A stretch of 64,000 nucleotides of DNA from Paractinoplanes pyxinae (GCF_026626335.1 NZ_JAPNTZ010000016.1:62001-126000); one strand, 5' to 3'. Counted from the stretch's first letter, positions 31,575 through 39,681 are shown. The notes: generated from the sequence alone by a model not told the origin. A program made the numbers and translations.

Positions 31575-32561
31575 TCAGTAGTCGACCCAGGTGCCCACGC
31601 CGAGCCGCTGCGCCTCGGCGTAGAGCAGGTCGGCCGAGACCAGATCCTCGACCGCGAGCCCGAGCGACTTGAACAGGGTTATCTCTTTGTCGTCGGTGCG
31701 GCCGGGCGCGGCGCCGATCAACACCGAGCCGAGCTCGGCCCGGATGCTGTCCGGCCCGATCGCCCCCTCGGCCGCCGCGAAGAGGTAGTCGCCGGACTCG
31801 TTGACGGTCGACTCGCGACGGTCGACGAACAGGGCGGCGTCGGCCATGGTGGCGGTGTCGATCTCACGAGCCGTCGGGATGCTCGAGCCGACGGCGTTGA
31901 TGTGCGCGCCGGGCGCGATCCACTCGCGGCGGATCACCGGCTCGGCCGATGTCGTCACGGTGACGATCAGGTCGGCCCCGGTCACCGCGGCCTCGGCCGA
32001 GTCGCACGCCTCGACCGGCACCGGGGACCAGGCCGCCGCCTCGCCGGCGAAGCGCCGCAGCCGCTCGGGGTCGCGTCCGGCCACCCGGACCCGGCGCAGG
32101 GTCCGGACGCCGGCCAGCGCGGCCAGGTGGGCCCGGGCCTGCACCCCGGCGCCGAGGATGGCCAGATCGCCGGCGTCCGGGCGGGCCAGCAGATCGGTGG
32201 CCAGCGCGGAGACCGCGGCGGTGCGGATCTCGGTGATGGCCGAGGCGTTCATCAGGGCCCGCAGCTCACCGGTCTCGGCGCTGAACAACAGCACGGCGCC
32301 CTGGTGGGCGTCCTTGCCGAGGCGCGGGTTGTCGTGGAAAACGCAGACCGACTTGAGGCCGTACGCCGCCCGCCCACCGCCGCGGTAGGAGGGCATGACC
32401 GCCATCAGGCCCTTGGCGCCGGGTGGCCGGACCACCATGCGCAGCGGCTGATGCACCTCGTCGCGGGCCAGCGCGGTCAGGGCGTCGCGCATCGCCCGGG
32501 TCGCCTCGGCGGGCGTGAACAGTTCGCGGACGTGCGCGGCGTCGAGCACCAGGACGGCCAT
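31575..32561 (-). CDS. Ornithine cyclodeaminase / mu-crystallin family dehydrogenase
   Basis: 328 residues. MRDALTALARDEVHQPLRMVV, MPSYRGGG and YGLKSVCVF form the substrate domain; LAILGAGVQARAHLAAL and VRVAGRDPERL are the NAD(P) Rossmann motifs; GAHINAVGSSIPTAREID and FKSLGLAVEDLVSADLLY are diagnostic of the OCD/mu-crystallin family. Members include ornithine cyclodeaminase, alanine dehydrogenases and ketimine reductases. In this setting an imine/amino-acid interconversion is likely; exact substrate unknown. Lies 63 bp after trpA in the same direction. Confidence 0.9.
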   Translation of the reverse strand: MAVLVLDAAHVRELFTPAEATRAMRDALTALARDEVHQPLRMVVRPPGAKGLMAVMPSYRGGGRAAYGLKSVCVFHDNPRLGKDAHQGAVLLFSAETGELRALMNASAITEIRTAAVSALATDLLARPDAGDLAILGAGVQARAHLAALAGVRTLRRVRVAGRDPERLRRFAGEAAAWSPVPVEACDSAEAAVTGADLIVTVTTSAEPVIRREWIAPGAHINAVGSSIPTAREIDTATMADAALFVDRRESTVNESGDYLFAAAEGAIGPDSIRAELGSVLIGAAPGRTDDKEITLFKSLGLAVEDLVSADLLYAEAQRLGVGTWVDY

Positions 32562-32624
32562 GTCGTCATCTCCTCGGGTCGGTCGGGACGCGCGTCGGAA
32601 TCAGCGCCGGTCTCCTCGCGGAAA

Positions 32625-33422
32625 TCAGCGCCGGTCGAGAGCGTCGCGCAGGGCGGCCACGTCCGCGCCGACCTCGGCCGGCGCGGCCCCGTCGAGCACC
32701 CGGCGCATGAGGGCCGAGGCCACCACGACGCCGTCGGCGTGCGCGGCCGCCTGGACGGCGTGGTCGGGCCGCGAGATGCCGAATCCGAGCAGGACCGGCC
32801 GGTCGGTGGCGGCCCGCACCCGCTCGGCCACCCCGGCCGCCGAAGCGGCCAGCGAGTCCCGCTCGCCGGTCGTGCCCATGACGGTGACCCCGTAGATGAA
32901 CCCGCGGCTGCGCTCGGCGATCCGGCGCAGGCGGTCGGGCCGGGTGGCCGGGGCCGCGAGCAGGATCATCGCCACGCCGGCCGCCTCGAACGGGGCGGCC
33001 ACGTCGTCGAGCTCGTCCAGCGGCAGGTCGGGCACGATCAGCCCGCTCACCCCGGCCGCGGACAGCCGCTCGGCGAAGGCCGGGGCGCCGTCGCGCAGCA
33101 CGATGTTCGCGTACGTCATCACCACCAGCGGCACCTGCACCGCCAGGCCGGCCAGCTCGGCCAGCAGGCTCTGCGGGGTGACGCCCCGCTCCAGCGCCCG
33201 GTGCGAGGCCTCCTGGATCGTCGGGCCGTCGAGCATCGGGTCGGAGAACGGCAGCCCGATCTCCACCGCGTCGGCGCCGGCCTCGGCACACGCCTCGACG
33301 TACCTGGTCCAGTCGGCGGAGATCCCCGCGGTGACGTACGGGACCAGCAACGCCCGCCCGGCGTCGCGCCGCCCGCGCAGATGCGCCTCCAGCCGGTCGA
33401 CGCCGGTCGCGACCACGGTCAT
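32625..33422 (-). CDS. trpA: Tryptophan synthase alpha chain
   Basis: 265 residues, TIM barrel. EIGLPFSDPMLDGPTIQEAS holds the catalytic Glu and Asp that release indole from indole-3-glycerol phosphate; MTYANIVLRDG and IVPDLPLDE follow, then GVTVMGTTGER and GFGISRPDHA, the phosphate-binding loops. The usual DP after the YVTAG strand is missing (YVTAGIS), a mild divergence. Start overlaps the trpB stop (ATGA). Found in a BMC-linked regulon with no trpCDE, so it is more likely a specialised paralogue than the housekeeping copy. Confidence 0.9.
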   Translation of the reverse strand: MTVVATGVDRLEAHLRGRRDAGRALLVPYVTAGISADWTRYVEACAEAGADAVEIGLPFSDPMLDGPTIQEASHRALERGVTPQSLLAELAGLAVQVPLVVMTYANIVLRDGAPAFAERLSAAGVSGLIVPDLPLDELDDVAAPFEAAGVAMILLAAPATRPDRLRRIAERSRGFIYGVTVMGTTGERDSLAASAAGVAERVRAATDRPVLLGFGISRPDHAVQAAAHADGVVVASALMRRVLDGAAPAEVGADVAALRDALDRR

Positions 33423-34636
33423 CGCCGGGCCGCCAGCTGCTCGGCGTCCTTGTCCCCGCGGCCGGAGAGCGTGACGAGAACCGTGGAGCCGGTCGGCAGC
33501 GCCGGGGTGCCCGCGGCCCGCAGCACCCAGGCCAGCGCGTGCGACGACTCGAGCGCGGGGAGGATGCCCTCGGCCCGGGCCAGCCGCTCGACCGCGGCCA
33601 GCACTTCCTCGTCGGTGGCGGTCACGTACTCCGCCCGGCCGATGTCGGCCAGGTGGGCGTGCTCAGGCCCGATGCCCGGGTAGTCGAGGCCGGCCGAGAT
33701 GGAGTGGGCCTCGCGCACCTGACCGGCCTCGTCCTGCAGCACCTGGGACTGGAAGCCGTGCAGCACGCCGGGCGCGCCGTCGGTGATCGCGGCGCCGCCG
33801 GCCGCCTCGACCCCGACCAGCCGGGCCGTGGTGTCGACGAAGCCGGCGAAGGTGCCGGCCGCGTTCGACCCGCCGCCGACGCAGGCGACCACGACGTCGG
33901 GCTGGGCGGCGGGCAGCAGGCCGGCGCACTGGGCGCGCGCCTCCTCGCCCACCACGCGCTGGAACTCGCGGACCATCCACGGGTAGGGGTGCGGGCCCAT
34001 CACCGAGCCGATGCAGTAGTGCGCGTCGGCCACCTCGGTGACCCAGGCCCGCAGGGCCTCGCTGCACGCGTCCTTGAGTGTGCGGCTGCCGCTAGTCACC
34101 GGCACGACCTCGGCCCCGAGCAGCCGCATGCGGAAGACGTTGAGCTCCTGGCGTTCCATGTCGCGCTCGCCCATGAAGACGGTGGCCCGCATGCCGAACA
34201 ACGCGGCCGCGGTGGCCGTGGCCACACCGTGCTGACCGGCGCCGGTCTCGGCCAGCAGGTGCCTCTTGCCCATCCGGCGGGCCAGCAACGCCTGACCGAG
34301 CACGTTGTTGATCTTGTGAGAGCCGGTGTGGGCCAGGTCCTCGCGCTTGAGCAGCACCGTGACGCCGAGCTCGGCCGACAGGCGCAGCGCCGGAGTGACC
34401 GGGGTCGGCCGGCCGGCGTACAGCTCCAGGGTCTGTTGCAGCGTCGCCCGGAACGTGGCGTCGGCCCAGGCGTCGCGGAAGCCCTCCTCCAGCGCCTCGC
34501 AGGCCGGGATCAGCGCCTCGGGCACGTAGCGGCCGCCGAAGCGGCCGAACCGGCCGAGCGGGCCGGGATCGTCCATCATCGAGCGCCGGGCGCTGTCGAC
34601 GACACCGTCGGCGATGCCCCGCAACATGAGGTCCAT
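33419..34636 (-). CDS. trpB: Tryptophan synthase beta chain with N-terminal helical extension
   Basis: 405 residues. LKREDLAHTGSHKINN (PLP lysine), AETGAGQHGVATATAAA (catalytic Glu), CVGGGSNAAG (phosphate loop), EAHSISAGLDYPGIGPEHA and SGRGDKD are textbook TrpB1 motifs. The normal protein begins near GRFGRFGGRYVPE; here about 25 residues precede it, MDLMLRGIADGVVDSARRS, an amphipathic helix then a short linker, resembling a BMC encapsulation peptide. Makes Trp from indole and serine with the TrpA encoded next. The operator at 34647 lies directly before its ribosome site. Confidence 0.92.
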   Translation of the reverse strand: MDLMLRGIADGVVDSARRSMMDDPGPLGRFGRFGGRYVPEALIPACEALEEGFRDAWADATFRATLQQTLELYAGRPTPVTPALRLSAELGVTVLLKREDLAHTGSHKINNVLGQALLARRMGKRHLLAETGAGQHGVATATAAALFGMRATVFMGERDMERQELNVFRMRLLGAEVVPVTSGSRTLKDACSEALRAWVTEVADAHYCIGSVMGPHPYPWMVREFQRVVGEEARAQCAGLLPAAQPDVVVACVGGGSNAAGTFAGFVDTTARLVGVEAAGGAAITDGAPGVLHGFQSQVLQDEAGQVREAHSISAGLDYPGIGPEHAHLADIGRAEYVTATDEEVLAAVERLARAEGILPALESSHALAWVLRAAGTPALPTGSTVLVTLSGRGDKDAEQLAARR

Positions 34637-34646
34637 GACTCACTCC

Positions 34647-34656
34647 GTTCTAGAAC
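34647..34656. promoter_or_regulatory. TTCTAGAA operator, copy 4 (trpBA operon)
   Basis: GTTCTAGAAC, perfect 10-bp palindrome, 10 bases upstream of the trpB ATG and abutting the GGAGTGAG ribosome site. It would sit at or just past the transcription start predicted from the promoter at 34664-34692, an ideal repressor position. Confidence 0.78.
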
Positions 34657-34663
34657 TATCGCC

Positions 34664-34692
34664 ACACTAACCACGCCCGGCGGGGCGGGCAA
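34664..34692 (-). promoter_or_regulatory. Predicted sigma-70-type promoter of trpBA operon
   Basis: On the minus strand TTGCCC (34692-34687), 17-base spacer, TAGTGT (34669-34664), fitting actinobacterial primary-sigma promoters. Read by eye; the -10 is a moderate match. Confidence 0.45.
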
Positions 34693-34704
34693 GCACCGGG
34701 TCGG

Positions 34705-35184
34705 TCAGGCCGGCCGGACCTTCTCGAGGTAGGTCAGCCGCAGCCGGTCGCTCACTTTTTCCTCGCGGAACGGGCGGTAGCCGCCGCCGCTGAACACGGC
34801 CAGGAACTCGGTGCTGCGGTAGCCGGTGTAGCTCTCGAAACGCCGCACGTCGCCCGCGCGCGCCTCGATCTCGCGCAGGAGCCGCCGGCCCAGTCCGCGC
34901 CGCTGGACGCGCGGATGCACCACCAGCCGTCCGATGTGGAAGTCGTCGCCGGTGCGCTCACCACGCACCGAACCGACCACCTCGTCGCCCATCCGGGCCA
35001 CCAGCACGGGCTTGGTGCGCAGGTCCTCGGCCAGCGAGGCCAGGCTCTGGGTGAGCGCGGGGATCGTCCAGAAGTCGTACCGCTCGGCCTCGATCTGGTA
35101 GCAGAGGTACTGCAGCTTGAGGATGCCCTCGAGATCGTCCGGGGTGGCCTCGGCGATCGGCAGCGTGGTGTCGGCATCGGTCAT
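34705..35184 (-). CDS. GNAT-family N-acetyltransferase
   Basis: 159 residues from MTDADTTLPI (ATG 35184, spaced properly from GGGAG; the ATG two codons upstream is too close). IAEATPDDLEGILKLQ, EVVGSVRGER and the acetyl-CoA loop LVVHPRVQRRGLGRRLLREIE identify a GNAT. Divergent from the LysE-LLM-PrnB operon, sharing the operator at 35219. Substrate unknown; an amino acid or amine intermediate of the regulon is plausible. Confidence 0.85.
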   Translation of the reverse strand: MTDADTTLPIAEATPDDLEGILKLQYLCYQIEAERYDFWTIPALTQSLASLAEDLRTKPVLVARMGDEVVGSVRGERTGDDFHIGRLVVHPRVQRRGLGRRLLREIEARAGDVRRFESYTGYRSTEFLAVFSGGGYRPFREEKVSDRLRLTYLEKVRPA

Positions 35185-35218
35185 GATCATTCTCCCGGCA
35201 GGCGACGAAATTCCGACA

Positions 35219-35228
35219 ATTCTAGAAC
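35219..35228. promoter_or_regulatory. TTCTAGAA operator, copy 5 (GNAT / LysE divergent promoters)
   Basis: ATTCTAGAAC in the 198-bp divergent region, 34 bases before the GNAT start and 154 bases before the LysE start. On the GNAT strand TAGAAT within the site is a consensus-like -10 hexamer. It extends the putative regulon to the rightward operon. Confidence 0.72.
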
Positions 35229-35382
35229 TCCACCTTCCGGACGGGCCACGCCGTGTGCCATATTGGCCGCATCGCCTTACGGGGGTTCAGGCGGACGACG
35301 GCCATGGCTGCTCCGCGCCCTCCGCCTTCCCTCCTCCGGTCGCACCGGGGGAATCACGGGTCCGCAACCGAGGAGTCAGCCG

Positions 35383-36015
35383 ATGAGCCTGGTGCTCCAG
35401 ATCCTGTCGTACGCCCTGGTGGTGACGCTCGCCGCGGCCTCCCCCGGGCCCGACTTCGCGGTGGTCACCCGCTACGCCGCCCTGTCCGGCCGGCCGGCCG
35501 GGGTCGCCTCGGCGGCCGGCGTCGCGACCGGCATGGCCATCAACACCACGCTGGCCATCGCCGGCGTGGGCGCGCTGGTGGCGGCGTCCGAGCGGCTTTA
35601 CCTGATCGTCAAGCTGGCCGGCGCGGCGTACCTGATCTATCTGGCCATCCGCATCCTGCTGTCGCTGCGGCAGCGCGGCGAGGGCGACCAGCCGCTCGAG
35701 GCGCTGGCCCCGCTCGACCGCAAGGGCATATGGCAGGCGTACCGGCACGGGTTGTTCGCCAACTTCCTCAACCCGAAGGTGGTCGTCTTCCTGGTCACCC
35801 TCATGCCGCAGTTCCTGCCCGATCAGCCGACCCTGACCGAGCAGATCATCTTCGGCGCGGTCAGCGTGGTCGCGGTGATGAACTGGTTCTCGATCGTGGC
35901 GATCACCGTGGGCACCTTCCGCCGGGCCTTCACCCGCCGCAAGTTCCGCAACATCCTCAACGGCATCACCGGCGCGGCTCTGCTCGTCGTGGCCGCCCGC
36001 CTGGCGCTGAGCTGA
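35383..36015 (+). CDS. LysE/RhtB-family amino-acid exporter
   Basis: 210 residues from ATG 35383 with GAGGAG upstream. LVVTLAAASPGPDFAVVTRYAALSGRPAGVASAAGVATG is the LysE/RhtB signature, followed by about six hydrophobic segments and the internal GLFANFLNPKVVVFLVTLMPQFL motif. Exports amino acids or related metabolites across the membrane. First gene of the operon with the LLM monooxygenase and PrnB-like enzyme, so it may remove an end product or a toxic amino-acid analogue. Confidence 0.9.
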   Translation: MSLVLQILSYALVVTLAAASPGPDFAVVTRYAALSGRPAGVASAAGVATGMAINTTLAIAGVGALVAASERLYLIVKLAGAAYLIYLAIRILLSLRQRGEGDQPLEALAPLDRKGIWQAYRHGLFANFLNPKVVVFLVTLMPQFLPDQPTLTEQIIFGAVSVVAVMNWFSIVAITVGTFRRAFTRRKFRNILNGITGAALLVVAARLALS

Positions 36016-36022
36016 CCCGGCC

Positions 36023-37249
36023 ATGCGCTTCGACGTCTTCTGCAGCCTGGCGCAGACGCCCCGGCCCGGTGTCGGGCTGCCTCCGCACGCCGAGCTGCTG
36101 AATGAGTTCCTGGACCAGGCCGCGCTGGCCGACGATCTCGGCTACGGCTGCTTGTGGGTGGCCGAGTCGCACTTCAGCACCCGCGTCCAGCAGGGGCACG
36201 CCAGCCCGGCGGTGCCGCACTGGACCGGCGAGATCGGGCTCAACACCGACGTGCTGCAGCTGGCCGCCCGGGTGTTCGCCCGGACCCGGCGCATCGACGT
36301 CGGTTCGGCGATCATGAACGTGGTGGCCTGCGGCGGCCCGCTGCCCGCGGCCGAACGCGTCGCCGCCGCGCTCGCCTGGCACGGCCTGGACAAGACCGAG
36401 AGCCGGCGGCTGAACATCGGCTTCGCGGGCGGCCGCTTCGACTTCATCGCCCGCGCCACCGGCGTCGCGCCCCGCACCGAGTGGGAAGAGGCGGCCTGGC
36501 CGCAGGTGCGCTCGGCCGTCACCGCCGAGGCGGCCGAGATCTTCGTGCGGCTGCTCAGCGGCGAAGAGCTCGGCTCCGACCAGGTCACCGCGCCCCGGCT
36601 GATGCCCGACGCGTTCCGCGACCGGGACGCGTACGACCGAATCGCCGCCCAAGCCGGCGCCGGGGACGACGGCATCCCGCTGGAACGCCGCTGGACGTTC
36701 GACACGACCGGGCTGGTGCCCGGCTTCCGGCCCGAGCTGCTGCGGCTGGTCGGCGGCACCCACGACCCCGCGCTGCAGATCCGGCTCAACCAGTTCGCCC
36801 CGGTGCGGGTGTTCAACCTGAGCATCACCCGGCCCGAGGTCATCGAGGACACCCACCGCCGGATGGCCGGCGCCTACCACCCGGCCGGTGGGCCGTGGCG
36901 GCGCGACTACATGCCGCGGACGGTCTTCGTGTTCCTCGACGCCACCCCCGGACTGAGCCGCGAGCGGCGGCGGGCGGCGGCCCGGGAGCGGGCCGAAGCC
37001 ACTCTCGCCGCCTACTGGCAGGCCATGGACGGCACCGTCGACCCGGCCAAGGTGGCCGGTTCGGCCGACAACGCCCTGGTCGGGGCGCCGGAGGACGTGG
37101 CCGCCCAGATCGTCGAGCGCTTCCACCCGGACGACCGGCTGATGCTCTGGTTCGACTTCTTCGCGCCCGACGCCGACACCGTCACCGACGGCTTGGCCGA
37201 CTTCCGGCAGCAGGTGGTCCCGCTGCTGGCCGAGCGCGGCGTGGCTTGA
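36023..37249 (+). CDS. Luciferase-like (LLM) flavin-dependent monooxygenase
   Basis: 408 residues, (beta/alpha)8 luciferase fold: LNEFLDQAALADDLGYGCLWVAESHFS, DVLQLAARVFARTRRIDVGSAIMN, RLNIGFAGGRFDF, and C-terminal GAPEDVAAQIVERFHPDDRLMLWFDFF. Such enzymes use reduced FMN supplied by a separate reductase; the flavin reductase at 14967, under the same operator type, is the natural partner. Starts 7 bp after lysE. The substrate is unknown; oxidative ring or C-C cleavage of an aromatic or amino-acid derivative is likely. Confidence 0.88.
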   Translation: MRFDVFCSLAQTPRPGVGLPPHAELLNEFLDQAALADDLGYGCLWVAESHFSTRVQQGHASPAVPHWTGEIGLNTDVLQLAARVFARTRRIDVGSAIMNVVACGGPLPAAERVAAALAWHGLDKTESRRLNIGFAGGRFDFIARATGVAPRTEWEEAAWPQVRSAVTAEAAEIFVRLLSGEELGSDQVTAPRLMPDAFRDRDAYDRIAAQAGAGDDGIPLERRWTFDTTGLVPGFRPELLRLVGGTHDPALQIRLNQFAPVRVFNLSITRPEVIEDTHRRMAGAYHPAGGPWRRDYMPRTVFVFLDATPGLSRERRRAAARERAEATLAAYWQAMDGTVDPAKVAGSADNALVGAPEDVAAQIVERFHPDDRLMLWFDFFAPDADTVTDGLADFRQQVVPLLAERGVA

Positions 37250-37275
37250 GAAACGTCAGGAAAGAGGAACACCGC

Positions 37276-38394
37276 ATGTCATCGACCGACGCCCTGGACT
37301 TCGCGAGCGAGATCCTGACCGGCGAGGTGCAGGCGGCCGACCCGCTGGGCGCCGACCGCGTCCTCGCCACAGCGCCCCGGCTCAACGCCGGCGCCGACGT
37401 GAACGGCCTGGTCGCGGCCATGCGCGCGATCGCGCCCGACCTCGCGACGATCGACCGCATGACCATCGCCGACACCCTGGCCGCGCTGCGCGACCTCGGC
37501 CTGATCATGGGGTCGATCCGCCGGCACGGCCCCGAGCCGCTGGAATTGGCGCCCGAACTGACCCCGGCGCTGCTCGCCCTGGGCCGGCGCACCGACATGG
37601 TCCCGCGCGACACGATCCTGCACTACACGGTGTGGAATCCGCCCGGCGTGCGGCAGCGCATGTACACCGACGACGACCAGGAAGGGCACCTGCAGGAGTC
37701 GGTCCGCATGGTCTGGCCCGACCTGCACGCGGCCCTGGCCGACCTGGATTGGCTGTCGGGCCTGGACGTCCACGACCCGGACTTCGCCCCGCGGCTCGAC
37801 GCGGTGGCCGACCGGCTGCAGCCCACCGTCGCCTCGATGACGCTGGTGGCCCGGCACGTGACGCCCGAGTTCTTCGCGTTCGGGCTGCGGCCCTACCTCG
37901 AGGCGGCCCGGGTCGACGGCGTCGACTACTTCGGCCCGGCCGCCGCCCAGCTGCCGATCTGGCTGGTCGACAAGGCGCTGTGGGCCACCGACCACACCGA
38001 CGAGGAGTACGAGCCCTTCCTGCTCGGCCTGGTCCCGTACAGCTTGCCCCGCTGGCGCCGCCTGCACGAACGGCTCACCGGCCGGCCGTCGATCGCCGGC
38101 CGGCTGGTGGCCACGTTGGGCGCCGATCCGCAGGAGGCCACCCGCCGGTCGCCGGCCCTGCGGGCGGGGGCCGAGGCGGCCGTACGGGCCCTGCGGGTCC
38201 TGGTCACCTTCCGCGGCCGCCACCTGGGCATCGCCCGGCGCGTCTACGACCTCGACGACACCTACACCGAGGGATCGGGCGGCGGCAGCGTCGACCTGCT
38301 CCGCCAGATCCTCGACCTGACGAAGGAGAACGCCCGCCGCTCTCGCCCGTCCCCGGTCGTCCCGGCCCCGCGCGAGGAGATCCGGCCGGCCTAG
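37276..38394 (+). CDS. PrnB-like (DUF1864) heme-dioxygenase-superfamily enzyme
   Basis: 372 residues, close to the ~360 of PrnB. Sequence landmarks of the PrnB/DUF1864 family are seen: LDFASEILTGEVQAADPLGAD, PRLNAGADVNGLV, MVPRDTILHYTVWNPPGVRQRMYT, and a long helical C-terminus ending YDLDDTYTEGSGGGSVDLLRQIL. PrnB rearranges 7-chlorotryptophan in pyrrolnitrin biosynthesis and is structurally related to IDO/TDO. A tryptophan- or indole-derived substrate is therefore plausible and fits the rest of the regulon. GAGGAA precedes the ATG. Tail overlaps the convergent CBM2 gene by 4 bases. Confidence 0.75.
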   Translation: MSSTDALDFASEILTGEVQAADPLGADRVLATAPRLNAGADVNGLVAAMRAIAPDLATIDRMTIADTLAALRDLGLIMGSIRRHGPEPLELAPELTPALLALGRRTDMVPRDTILHYTVWNPPGVRQRMYTDDDQEGHLQESVRMVWPDLHAALADLDWLSGLDVHDPDFAPRLDAVADRLQPTVASMTLVARHVTPEFFAFGLRPYLEAARVDGVDYFGPAAAQLPIWLVDKALWATDHTDEEYEPFLLGLVPYSLPRWRRLHERLTGRPSIAGRLVATLGADPQEATRRSPALRAGAEAAVRALRVLVTFRGRHLGIARRVYDLDDTYTEGSGGGSVDLLRQILDLTKENARRSRPSPVVPAPREEIRPA

Positions 38395-39122
38395 CGCGTG
38401 CAAGAGGGTGTGAGGCCGGCCGGCGGGCTGCTCGAGGCGACGAGCAGCCCGAAGGTGGTCGAGCCACCCGGCGCCACCACCCCGTTGTAGGAGGCGTTGC
38501 CGGCCACGACGCCGCCGGCGACATCCTCCCGCACGGCGTTCCACAGCGACACGATGCTTTCGTCACCGCTCCAGCTCCAGGAAACGCGCCAGGAGTCCAA
38601 AGTCTCGACGCCAGTGTTGCGAACGGTGACAGTCGCTACGTAGCCGCCGTTCCATGCGCTACCGACCGCAACCGAGGCCGCGCAGACCTCGACCGCCGCG
38701 GTGCGACCCGAGCCCACCGCGTACGGGTCGTGCTTGCCGTCGGCGCTGAACCGGAACCAGTAAGTGGTGTCCGGCGCGAGCCCGTCGATGGTGACCCGCC
38801 CGTTGCGCTCCAACCCGGACACAGCCTCGGCCACCGGGTTCAGCCACTGCCGAGCGTCCTCGGCGCTGGCGAACAGCGTCACGACGACGGGCGGGTTGTA
38901 GCCGCAGGGCGGCGCGAAGAATATCGAGTAGCTGATCGTCAGGCTACGGCTGGTAGCCGCGGACACCCCACCACTGAGGGGCAACGCAGGCGGACACGTC
39001 GGCGTGGGCGCCGGCGTCACCGCAACCGCCGGTCCGGCCGCGGCGGCACCACCCGCCCCGGCGACCATCGCCAGTAGAGCCAGAACCACCCCGCCCAGCA
39101 GGCCACCCAGTCCGCGCCGCAT
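38391..39122 (-). CDS. Secreted protein with FN3-like and CBM2 domains
   Basis: 243 residues: signal peptide (1-29), Pro/Thr linker with Cys43, a fibronectin-III-like region (~50-143: VTIDGLAPDTTYWFRFSADG), then a family-2 carbohydrate-binding module (~147-243) with CAASVAVGSAWNGGYVATVTVRNTG, WSWSGDESIVSLWNA, NASYNGVVAPGGSTTFGL and a closing Cys. There is no catalytic domain. Probably binds cellulose or chitin outside the cell. Confidence 0.82.
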   Translation of the reverse strand: MRRGLGGLLGGVVLALLAMVAGAGGAAAAGPAVAVTPAPTPTCPPALPLSGGVSAATSRSLTISYSIFFAPPCGYNPPVVVTLFASAEDARQWLNPVAEAVSGLERNGRVTIDGLAPDTTYWFRFSADGKHDPYAVGSGRTAAVEVCAASVAVGSAWNGGYVATVTVRNTGVETLDSWRVSWSWSGDESIVSLWNAVREDVAGGVVAGNASYNGVVAPGGSTTFGLLVASSSPPAGLTPSCTR

Positions 39123-39210
39123 CGCTACCTCCCGTTGTCAGCCACCACCAGCATCCCCACACTTATCGAAGATTGCCGATGAACGGAAGGCCATCCCAAC
39201 GCCCACCACC

Positions 39211-39681
39211 TCAGGTCCGGGACTGCCCCTGCTCCTGCACGTGGCTGTTCATCGCGGCGTTCACGTCGTCGAGGAAGCGTTCGAACTCGGCCAGCTGTTC
39301 GGGCGAATACTTGCTCATCATCGTGCCCATGCGCTCGATGAGCGGGTCGAAGAAACGATCGACCATCGCGTCGACGCCTTCGGTCGCGCGCAGGGTCACG
39401 ACCCGCCGGTCCGCACTGTCGCGTGCGCGTGTCACGTGGCCGGCGGCCTCCAGCCGGTTGAGCAGTGCTGAAGTCGCCCCCTTGGTCAAGCCGATGTGGT
39501 GACTGAGCTCAACCGGCGTCAACGGCGCGCCGCGGTCCTGCGCCGAGAGGATTTCCACCAGAGCCGTGGCATCGGTGGTGTGCAGCCCCATCCGTACGCC
39601 GAACTGGCGACCGAGCTCCCCGAAGACCGTTCCGTGCTCCCGCAGCCGCAGCAGCAGCCGATCCCGTTGCGCGTCAGCCAC
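39211..39681 (-). CDS. MarR-family regulator
   Basis: 156 residues. LSHHIGLTKGATSALLNRLEAAGHVTRARDSADRRVVTL is the MarR winged helix with its DxR wing, flanked by dimerisation helices ending FLDDVNAAMNSHVQEQGQS. Divergent from the EmrB-like efflux gene and presumably its repressor. Confidence 0.9.
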   Translation of the reverse strand: MADAQRDRLLLRLREHGTVFGELGRQFGVRMGLHTTDATALVEILSAQDRGAPLTPVELSHHIGLTKGATSALLNRLEAAGHVTRARDSADRRVVTLRATEGVDAMVDRFFDPLIERMGTMMSKYSPEQLAEFERFLDDVNAAMNSHVQEQGQSRT

